From the NCBI GenBank assembly GCA_025766275.1, contig JAFKAC010000024.1, positions 434,001 to 498,000 of the forward strand: 64,000 nt of DNA. Direction: 5' to 3'. This DNA is from Lactarius indigo. Lineage: Eukaryota > Basidiomycota > Agaricomycetes > Russulales > Russulaceae. The notes under the pieces are model-generated. The model ran no database searches. It was not told the origin of the DNA and saw only the letters and a program-made list of their open reading frames with translations. Of this stretch, positions 22,467 to 32,134 are shown one piece after another (the first letter of the stretch is position 1; each line of letters opens with the position of its first letter). The translations under genes and the position numbers were made by a program.

Positions 22467-24348
22467 TTAGTAGTCGGACATCTCTTTTGATTTCGTTTCG
22501 GCAGGCACAGCGAGAACAGAGCTCGATGCATCAGGAACGGATTCGAACTGTATCCGTTCGGCTTGTATGAACACAACTGGTTCAGGCATCGTCCCGTTCG
22601 GCTGCGTCACTGTGCTAGCCGCCCTAAAGCGAAGTTTGCTGTGGACATCGTGGGCTTCTCTACGCTGGAAGTTGGAAAGTGGTAGTCCTGCGGAAAACTG
22701 GGGGGGATCCGATCTGTATTTGAAAATGAGATAGTAAGGAAGCAGGTCGGATGTAGTCTGGATGTGGTAAGCGTACGAGTATTCGGTGAGAGAGCCGTGT
22801 TTGGACAAAGAACGGTACATGCGAGCTGCGCCGATGGACCTGTAGTGACCAGGTAAGAAATGGCCAGGGAGAGAAACGATAAAAGGAGGACAGACATCAT
22901 GGTGACTGCAGGGAGGACACAAGAAAGCATCAGCAAAGTTTCTCTCCCGACGGGGATTATTTCCGTCACTTACTTCCAACCCCGAAAAGCATCTTAGCGT
23001 CAATAAGTTAGTCAGCCTCAGAAAAAAACTATTGCGAGAGGAGTAGAAGGTCGTACTTGATTCCAAGCATCTATTCGAAGGGCCATGAGTGACTGAATCC
23101 CTGATATAGTGATATTCACAGTACCATTTAAATTGAGAATGAGGAACACCTAGGAGCTCCTGTGTAAAGACATGAAATTCTAGAATTGAAAACGATCACA
23201 TACCACTGGTGGTATCTCTGCGACCGCTGCCAGGACCATCCAGACGATGCACTGAAACGATCTTCAGCACCTGAGGTAAGCGGTAACGGAAGGGGTTGGG
23301 GGTCACCTGTTTATAAAGCAGGTACCATATACCAGTCGAGCTTCTATGCGCGTGTCGAAGGAGCCCCATCAGCATGATCACGAGGAGCATCAAGTCGACG
23401 GCAAGAATGGTGACGGCGGCGCTGATCATGTTATGGGTCTTCAGGAAGACGCACGTCTTGAGATCCGGGTCGTACTTCGGTTCGATCTTTCGGGCACACA
23501 GGTCAGTAGTTACTCTTGTCGTGAGAGACCGCCCTAACCAATGCTAGAGCTACATGCACAAAACCAGGAAATATGTAAGAAGGGTGTTGCTCGAAGAGCA
23601 AGAGAACAAAACGTACTTCGTGTGCTAACACCGAGACCAACCAACCACAGGGAAAGTGCGATGGATGAGACTACGGTATTGCGATTCCATATTGCGATTC
23701 TGAAACGAACCACATTTAGCATATTTGGGTCACCGTGGTGAAACGCGAACAACTTGCATGCGTAATACGATGATAAGAGAAGCGAATCCCCAACTGACGT
23801 ACGACAGTGCCTGTATAGGTAATGCAGCACATCGATGAGCAATCGGAGTAAGGGGGAACCTGGGGGATGTGCCTCACACAGTTCGCAATTATAAACGGCT
23901 GAACGAGATGTGAGCAGTCACCTTGCTCGAGAACAATGTGAGCCTCACCCTGCAGGAGACTTTGCCACCGCTGTCATTTTGGACAAAGAATAATATGAAC
24001 GTGAGAAAAGTGGTATATCGCGTTCCGAGATATAGCTGCCATGCATTCAGGGAGGCGTCGATGAACAGCGAACAATAACCCACCCATATTGTCCATCTGT
24101 AGGGTTTCTTACCTCGTAAGACTTTCAGCTCAAAGCCAGCTGTTAATACTGTTTCCCAACTAAGGGTGTAGATGAAGATCAGTCTTTTCTAAAAATGAGG
24201 GTGAACGCACATGTAGAGACCGGCGAGAGCATGAAGCAGCTTGGTCAGAGCCACTGGTAAGCAGTGTGTCAGGGGGGCATCGTGTCAAGGCGACTGGAAG
24301 CGCACAAAACTCTCGTGACATAAGAGCGGGGTCATGCCAGTCCACCAT
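22467..24348 (-). CDS. Seven-span fungal membrane protein, copy D
   Basis: This is the fourth tandem copy. It starts MVDWHDPALMSREF and joins through the usual small introns to LALTKLLHALAGLYM, a WETV-type segment, LYLGTRYTTFLTFILFFV, a SWGFASLIIVLRM-like span, AIWNRNTVVSSIALSLW, LKTHNMISAAVTILA, VIMLMGLLRHAHRSSTGIW, a terminal span pair and MYRSLSKHGSLTEY. The intron after LIIVLRM has a GC donor (gcaagt), as in copy A, where the other copies have GT. The C-terminus stops at SDY because the next codon, CAG in copies A and C, is TAA here, removing about eight residues (the MSWHR ending). The frame is otherwise open, and the short loss at a variable tail need not inactivate it. Confidence 0.75.
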
Positions 24349-26339
24349 CTTTGAAGTCGTTGATGTTCGTTCAAAGAAACTGGCAACATTGTAGCTACCA
24401 CAAAGACTCTATATAGGGCTCGTCGGCCGCTAGAAGGTTGGAGCAATGCCGGAATATGATCGACAGCACGAATGTGCAATCACATCTCCGAGTACCACGG
24501 GTGATTTCCGTGTCAGCACCCGAGTCGATGTACCTGATTATGCTCCAGCGACAAGAAGCTATTTTTAGGAACAGCATCTACAGGTGTCTTTCATATCGAT
24601 AGGGCTATTCCCTGCTAGTGATTCGCGGGTCTAAAACGGAAGTCCAAAGCCGAGACTGTACAGTGAGTCCAGTCTGATGCCGTGTGGTGATGCTGGAGGA
24701 ATGTCGAAGCCTTGGCTGAAGCACTGTGGCCTGGGGGCCCAGATTTCACTTGCTTCACCACGCAGCTGCGGGGCGCATCCCAGAAGTTTATTGTCGGGGA
24801 CATGTGGCTTATGCTCAGGTTTCGCAACCCCACTGGATTTACGTTCTGCACGTGCCACGAGGCTGCATCAGTGCCTTGAGATCATAACTGATGCGCCATA
24901 CGGCCTGGAAACGTCGCACTAACGAATGATCACTACGTAAAATCCCTGCCACAACAGCGTTCCGTAGAACCCTTACGGGGTAGGGGTAGGGAACAAACAC
25001 AATCCCAGTCCCTTCTATCACACGGAGGCGGCGGTGAGCCTGACTGCTGTCGCACTTCTGACTTGTGAGAAGATTGATGGCGGTGCCGATGGCGACAGCA
25101 ATGGTGTGGGCGCCACAGGGGAGGTTGAAACGAGGGAGGGGGAGAAGTGTTGAACGGGGAGACTCACCACGCACGCCCTCGGGAATTTTGCCAACGGTAG
25201 AAGGCGACGTATTATTCGCCAAGGTCGACAGTGGGGGATGGTACGGAGATCTTAGACAGTGAGCACGGCGGGCTCAGAGAACATGAGACTCGAGGCTTGG
25301 GGTGGGGTCTGTCCTGGAGGCTGTGTCGCAAAACAGGGAAAGTGTTTGCTCTCGGTGATAACCGAAATTATTCAGCTGACCAATACAGGGAACAAACATG
25401 CACAAACCTTCACTCAGTTCCCAGCCACGGCCTAGCGAGGGTTTTCGGGACCCCCACACAGAACCGCCGTCACTCAATTTGATCATTGATCTTCTAGATT
25501 CGGAGACAAGGTGGTCGTACCCTTTTTACACCTTGCGCAATGCGCTTTCAGTTGCTTCTGCATGTCCCCCTTGATCTTACCGATATCTTCACGCCTGCAC
25601 CCTGCCTCCATCCCCATGGAAGATGACCCGCCCGGTTATATTTGTAATACTATATTCAAAGCTCCAGGCTCGTCGAGGATTCCAAGTTCGAACAGCTGCG
25701 GCCGGGGAGCTTGCGCCTATTGAATTTTTTGGCGAGACGTTGGCAGAGGGCAAGGTGCACCGGAGAGGAGACAGCAAGGGTCAGAGTCCGTCAGACTGGG
25801 AAACCCCGTGAATCACCACGTCTGTGCCGCCGCTACACTAGTATCGCTAAGCGGCAAGATCGAGTCAGAGATCCCGTGTCAAAGTTTGCCATCGACTACT
25901 GTGGGTCGTCTCTGGGCCAACACACTGCGATTCGTTGGCCATGTACGGAATTTACGACACTTACATTCGTCTCTCGTTGATCGCGGTTTATTTTCGAAAG
26001 GTGCCCTCTACTGTCCCCACGTTTTGTGGTGGACACATATTCAACCTCGAGCTCCAAGTCAACTCCATATCATGACGGACTTCAAGTCTGCGGCCTGTAA
26101 TGTCCCCTGAAAATTACCCATCAAATCGTTGCTGAATAGACGCTCATAATTGACGATCGATCGATAAGTTATTCGACGAGTAGACAAATAAAGGTGAGGA
26201 AGTGCACGGCACCATTAAAAGTCCGACCAAACATTATCCCTTGAAATAAGCTACTCAATACGGCTTCCCGCATATCCAAGAAAGGTGGTGAGGAAGAAGT
26301 GATGTCCATTCGGGTGCTTGCAACCTGGCATCCATGGGA
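24349..26339. other. Intergenic between copies D and E
   Basis: This interval lacks most of the duplicated relic modules found in the other gaps. One minus-strand frame (24839-25222, 127 codons, starting MANNTSPSTVGKIPEGVRGE) has a plausible composition and a possible donor right after GVRG, but I recognise no family and cannot follow it. The 3' block of copy E is at 26150-26205. I see nothing else. Confidence 0.45.
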
Positions 26340-28254
26340 TCAACCCGGGCGGTGCCAGGACAACCGGTAGACGGGTATGCCTTTTGATTTCGTTTTGGGA
26401 GGCGCAACGAGCGTAGTGTTTGATGCGTCAGGAACAGATTCGAGCTGTATCTGTTCCGCTGGCATGAACATAAATGGCTCGGTCGCCATCCTGTCCGACT
26501 GCGTCGCTGTACCGGGCGTCCTGAAATGTATCGTGCTGTGGGAACTGTGAGTTTCTCTACCCCGGTAGTTCGAAAGCGGTAGTACTGCAGGGAACTGGGG
26601 TGGATCCGACCTGGATTTTAGAACATAAAGAGACAATAAGGAAGCGTTTTGAAGGTAGTCCGAATGGACTATGCTTACGAGTATTCGGTGAGAGAACCGT
26701 GTTTGGACAACGAACGGTACATGCGCGCTGCGCAGACGGACCTGCAGCAGGGTAAGCAAAGGCTGAGGAGGGCGAGGCCTCGAGGAGGACATACAAGAAA
26801 GCGACTGTAGAGAAGACGCAAGAATACATCAGCAAAGTTGCAATCTTGGCAGCGATGTTCCTGTTTCTTACCTGCTCCTGAAGAAAACATCTGTCAAGGC
26901 AATGATCAATGGCACCTCAGACAAAACAGAAGGGGAGAATCATACTTGATTCCAAGCATCTATTTATATTTCCATGAGTAACCAATTTCCAGTTATCCGC
27001 AGTGAAAATACGTACCATTTAAGTTGAGAATGTAGAAGACCTGGGGGATCTGGCGTAAATACAAGAAATCTTCGGATGGAAATCAATCACAAACCAACGG
27101 TGGTATTTCCACAACTGCCGCCAATATTATCCAGATGATGCACTGAAACGGCCTTTAGCACATGAGGTGAGTGGTAATAGAAGGAGATGGAGTCACTTGT
27201 TTATAAAGCAGGCCCCATATGCCGACCGAACTTCCATGCGCGTGTCGCAAGAGTCCGATCAGCATTATCATGAGGAGTAATATGTCGGCGGCCAGAATGG
27301 CAGCGGCGCCGACTAGCCCGCTATCCGTCTTCTGGACGAGGCATGCCTCAAAAGTCGAGTCGTACGTCGATTCGATCTTTCAGGAACACGAGTCAGTGGT
27401 TACTGTACTCTGGCAGTGAGACACCGCCCTAACCTTCGTCAGAGCTGAACCGAGAATATGTAAGATATCGCATGAAAAGGACTAGGAGTAACGAAACGCA
27501 CTTCGTATGTTGAGCCCGAGACCAGTCAACAACGTGGAAAATGCGATTAACGACACGATGATATTGCGATCCCATATCGCGATTCTGAAACGAGCTACGT
27601 TTAGCACTTTGTGTCGCCGTGCTATACTGAAAGGACTTACATGCGTAATACGATGATTAGAGAGGCAAATCCCCAACTGACATACGACAATGCCTGCGTG
27701 GGTAAAGCAGTGTCAATGAGGAGTAACTCCGAGTAAGGAGGAATCCGGGAGATGATTGGCGACTCCTCACATAGTTCGCGATTATGAACGGCTGAACGGA
27801 TTATGAGCAGTGGCCTTGGTCGAGAAAAATGTGAGCCTCACTTGGCAGGGAACGTGACCGGCGTCATTATGGATGAAGAATACTATAAACATAAGCAAGC
27901 ACGCATAGCGTGTTCCGAGATATATCTGTCGTGCGTTCAGGGAGGCGTCAATAAATATAAGTGGCGAACAACAGCTCACCCATATTGTCCATCTGTAGGG
28001 TTGTTTGCCTCGTAAGACATTCAGCTCGAAGCCAGCGGTCATTACGGTCTCCCAACTAAAGGTGTAGATCAAGATCAGCGTGGGGTTTTCTTGCAAATTA
28101 AACGTGAACGCACATGTAGGCACTTCCGAGCGCGTGAAGTAGTTTGGTAAGATCGACTAGTAGGTAATTCGTCAGAGCGACATCGAGTTAGCGTTGCGAT
28201 CCCAAGCGCACAATAGTCTAGAAGCACAACAGTGGGATCATGCCAGTCCACCAT
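26340..28254 (-). pseudogene. Seven-span fungal membrane protein, copy E (one in-frame TGA)
   Basis: This is the fifth tandem copy. It starts MVDWHDPTVVLLDY and joins to DLTKLLHALGSAYM, WETVMTAGFELNVLRGKQP, LYLGTRYACLLMFIVFFI, LSYVSWGFASLIIVLRI, AIWDRNIIVSLIAFSTLL, STFEACLVQKTDSGLVG, a LIGLLRHAHGSS-type span and a tail with MYRSLSKHGSLTEYS and PPQFPAVLPLSNY, ending YRLSWHRPG. In the exon starting TAACCACTGAC, the codon before AAG ATC GAA is TGA (minus, 27382-27380), where copies C and D have CGA. No other nearby acceptor restores the frame. The upstream exon ends in the same phase as the others, so the stop is real under this model. The rest is open, which suggests recent loss. Confidence 0.6.
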
Positions 28255-30020
28255 CTTCGAAAAGTCGTTGATGCTCGTTAAGAGATATCGACAACATAGC
28301 TCCCACGAAGACTCTATATAGGCCTCGTCGATAGTAGTTGAAAGCAGTGCTGGCAGATAAGGGACGGGTGGCACCAACGCGCAACTCCATTTTTGCGGAC
28401 CGTAACTATCAGCGCTCGAGATATGTGCCTGATACGTATCCCACCGGAGGCTATTTTTAGGAACTGCATGCACAGGTGCATCCCTCATACTGTGAATTGC
28501 ATCATGTCCTGGAAATTACGACGGCCTGATAACTTGGCGTCGGTGATCGACTTAGGCTGTTTCCATCTCGTACATTTCAAGCATCTCTCCTCAATTCGAA
28601 TGGCACCCCCCAGTATTCTAGGAGATGAAAACAAAAGTGACGAGATTTCGCAAGACAGAAAAGTGGTCCTATGCAGACAACAGAGGAGAGACCGAGTTTC
28701 AGACTGAGGCAGGGCACATTGATCTCTCGCTGTCCTGGTGGCGCAATTAGCCCCCTAAGCCACCAAAACAAAGAACTCGGACAAAAATGAATCATGTTTC
28801 CGGGTCGCCCATACCGTCCGCAGGGTGTTCGCCGCAGGGTTATGAGCACATAGAGAGAGAGGCGCTTTTAAGAGAATGCGGTACCAGTGAATGTCGCGGC
28901 CATTTGGGCAACCGACTGAGTCCAGCCGGAGAATGCACTGGCGTTGGACAAATAACCCTCGGCCACACTGTTATCGCCGGAGGTGGGCCTCCGAATTCTG
29001 AAAAGAGGCAGGGCTGCACAGGACCGCCCGGCGCTTGGGGGGTGCAGGTGTGGGGGCCGGCCGGGGAGAGCAGACGTGTGTCCGGTTTGAAATACCATAC
29101 TTCCCGGATGCGCGCCGGCTTAGGCGCCGGTCATGAGGACGCTCCAAGGTTTCTGTACAGTACAGTACCGAGGCTCGCGGGTCAGAAGATGTCTGCATGC
29201 TCGTACAGTGAGTGATATCCAAAGTCTGTCCCGATCTGAGTGAGTCCGCACAGACGGTATGATGCATCTCTTAGATCAAGTCTTAGATCCAGGCACGCAC
29301 GCACACTTACTGTAGAATACGGTATTCCTCTCGAATCAGACCGACGATGGCAAACTGATCCCGTCCCAAAATATCTCCCTTTCTCTTATGGGTCCACCCT
29401 CTGTATCCTTCCGCAGTCCTGTCTGCGCAAGCACGCTGAACATGTCATTGCGGATCCGCGTCGCTGCAGTGCCCCTACGCAACAGCTGAGGGCGATAGCT
29501 CGCCATTACGCGCACTTCGTGCAGCGCCATCGCATCCTGCAACTGAGCAGAGCGAGGCTCCGCGACGTGCCAACTCGTCACTTGCCTCGCGCGGACCGCC
29601 AACTCAGCGACCTCGGCAGAAGGCGCCCCACCGGGAGCGGCGGAGGCGGGATCAAAGTTGCGCGGAACGGCGCCGCTCATGACGGACTCCATCTCGCGTT
29701 GCATCTTCCTCAGTTCCCCGGACCGGTGTTCGCGGAGGAGTCGCATCAGCTACAAGAGGAGAAAAAGAAGGCAATTCCGGGTTGGTGCAAACAAGGGGGT
29801 GGGTGGATAAAAAGCCTCTGGGATGCACTCACGTTCTTTTCCCGCATGACGGAGGCCCCCGGTGATTCTTTGACACCTCCCCGCCGCGAGAATAGCTCGC
29901 GCGCGTGACGCCCGAGTGCGATCGTCGCGTCGTACAGTGGTGTTGCGCGATGGTAATCTGGTCCATAGTCAATGAATGGCTCGAGCCAGCGGGTTACCTA
30001 TGCGGGCTATCAACAACGGA
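28255..30020. other. Duplicated inter-copy region upstream of copy E
   Basis: This is the best-preserved version of the inter-copy module. It has the inverted repeat ggtggc-caattagccccctaa-gccacc at about 28736-28763, the palindrome ccggaggtgggcctccg at 28977-28993, and a minus-strand frame of 136 codons (29336-29746) with ELRKMQREMESVMSGAV and LAVRARQVTSWHVAEPR. That frame aligns with broken versions at 16083-16433 and 21049-21333. It could be a real exon upstream of, or independent from, the gene at 30.0-31.8 kb. No function is recognisable. Confidence 0.5.
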
Positions 30021-31811
30021 TCAGTGAAGAGGAGGAATTTGTATGTATACCTCCAAAAGTGCGGGATGGACCTCTGTCCACAATGCATTCAAGTCTTCAA
30101 TATACGACGAGGTGATTATCGGATTGAGGCAGCCACCATACTCTTCAGATAGATTTTGGAAGAACGAAGTTGTCGACTCCCAGTCTGCGAATTGTTCGGA
30201 GAAGATGTCGCCAAGTTCAAGGCAGTACATTTCCCAGGCTACCTTGGTGACGCTATTGCGGCTTCCATCGGTATGTATGTGAGGGCGCAGATGCTTGCGG
30301 TATGTTTCATCTAGCTTCTGCATCATTTCTGGATCTTGAGACCAAGCACTCGAGCCACGTAGTCCAGAAATAGCGTTCATGGGTATGAGAGATTTTGGAG
30401 GCAATATATCAAAATCTATTAGAGATTTAGAGGGCAGTTACATCCCCGACAGGGAAAGGATGACATACCCCTCCATGCACGTTGAAAAGGTTACCTGACA
30501 CCCAAAATAGATCGAATAGCTGGGTACTCCCAAGTCCAGCGTGCGCCTCTGCCGATTTGAGAAATTGAAACACTTCCGGACATGTCATGAAATCTAGGAT
30601 AGGTCTGAGCAGTCCAGAGATGGGAGACCGATCGCCACCGACGAATAGAGAATTGTCGCTTCCTGTCGCGATGTGATCAACGACGTCATTAGGCCCTGCA
30701 GTGGGACCAGATTTCGACACTCTGGGAATGAAAAGTGCCCCGGGCTTGGTATTTGTATGTCGTGCTGCATTTTCACGCTGGGTAGTCGGGTCCGATTTCT
30801 CTGAGGGACGGAGGACAGTGTCTGGTTCCGAGGCCCCAATGCTATTGGAGCGGTCGACCACTGTAGAAAGGCTAGAAAATGCCGTAGTAAGTACATCGAC
30901 CACGACAGAATCGTCAGTTTTAGGGTAGTCCGCGATACTAGTTGAGCAGCCTCGAAAATCTTTGAGTTCTGTGAGCGCCAAAATTAACCCGTGCGAAAGA
31001 CCCTCCACGGTCTTTTCGAGTTGGCGTACACGTCGACTTATCCTACTTCGCTTCTTCTGGCCGCGAGTGTCATGGTGATGGGAAAGACACGGCATCGCTA
31101 AAAGTCAACGACGAAAAAGGCACAGAGAAATAAGAAAGTCGTGATGGACTGATGGGGGAAAAAAATAATTACGTGACTCCCTGCCCAATCCCTCTGACGT
31201 GGCTTCGTACTCTTGGGCATCGGCGTCAAGCCTCGCGGCGCACATGGAACATATACTGGTCGTCGACTCTTCATCGACCGTCGGCACAGGAACAGGGCGA
31301 CCCGGACCCGAGAACGCGGACGCTGGAGTCGGTGGGCCAAATTGAGGGATGGGTGTGAGCCCCTCATCGAGGTAATATCGCAAGCGTGCTTCCTGGGTCA
31401 TTGAAACAAACGTGGCCACGTTTAAGCAAACCACATTAGCGCATATAAAGAGGATGACAATTGCCAGTGACACCCACCTCGAACGAATATGGATCCCAAG
31501 GAGCCAGGCCTGTATCTATCTCCAGATCCTTGAAGCGTAACTCCTATGCACATAGTTCTCAGAACGAAGGTCATAGATACAACTATGCACATGTGTGATA
31601 CCTCAGGAGAGAGATGACTGTACTCGGCCTGGCACACAATACTCATGAATACTTCCGAAGCTGGAACGTATTGATCGCTTGGGGCGGCCGTGGCACTTGA
31701 ATCAGAACGGTCGACTAGCAGACTTGCCAAGTCGCTGGGTGTTAACGGCGCTATCGGGAGTGCCGGGATTTGGGGTTCCAGCGCGGATTTCTTCCTTCTG
31801 TTTCGGGGCAT
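30021..31811 (-). CDS. Uncharacterised coiled-coil protein (orphan, intact member of relic module)
   Basis: I do not recognise this gene. The predicted start at 31811 gives MPRNRRKKSALEPQ, a basic lead followed by a Pro/Ala/Ser-rich stretch (VDRSDSSATAAPSDQYVPAS). A later exon ends LAPWDPYSFE and is joined, across a gtgggt...cag intron, to EARLRYYLDEGLTPIPQF. Next come a stretch with CSMCAARLDADAQEYEAT and a long exon (to about 30440) with RRVRQLEKTVEGLSHGL (a short coiled coil), a Ser/Thr-rich linker, and LDFMTCPEVFQFLKSAEAH. A final exon follows with TYRKHLRPHIHTDG, WEMYCLELGDIFSEQFADW and LNALWTEVHPALLEVYIQ. No signal peptide or membrane span is seen. It is divergent from the first M36 protease (start codons 323 bases apart). 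Decayed 3' fragments lie at 16.7 and 21.6 kb, and a 5' fragment at 35.0-35.3 kb. Exon borders between 31.5 and 31.7 kb are unsure. Confidence 0.55.
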
Positions 31812-32134
31812 TCAAGTTGTCACGGTTGCGGGGAACAATGCGAACACGGGCTCGGACCTCTGAATCGGGAAGTCGAGAAAGCGCTCACTCAGGCCTGATC
31901 GAGCTTGATCGGCGGGCCGAACCCGGGAAGGAAGGCAGCACGCCCGAATATTGCCCGAGTGCAGTTGCGCCCGCACCGTGACTTGGGTCCGCGTCCCCAT
32001 TGAGGTTTCCAACCGCGGCTCCTACCTCAGGACTGAGAGGATGCTGTTTATAAGTTATGCCACGATTTATTTCTGTCTTCAGCCTCACGTCGGCGACGGT
32101 CTCCTCCTGCACTGCTCACTGACATCCGGTATCG
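31812..32134. promoter_or_regulatory. Divergent promoter, orphan gene / M36 protease 1
   Basis: This interval contains the TATA element TTTATAAGT at 32047-32055, about 80 bases before the protease ATG, preceded by a ccgcggctcctacctcagga block. The same order (ccgcggct, ctcag, gagg, TATA) occurs before all five M36 genes. The whole interval is duplicated at 35278-35528. Confidence 0.7.

Noticed and set aside
24839..25222. Possible small gene starting MANNTSPSTVGKIPEGVRGE
   Set aside because: It has a plausible start and donor, but no following exon could be joined with confidence and no family was recognised.
10251..28254. Calling the seven-span family a G-protein-coupled receptor
   Set aside because: The span number fits, but no receptor-class motif is seen, and similar mushroom proteins have no shown signalling role.
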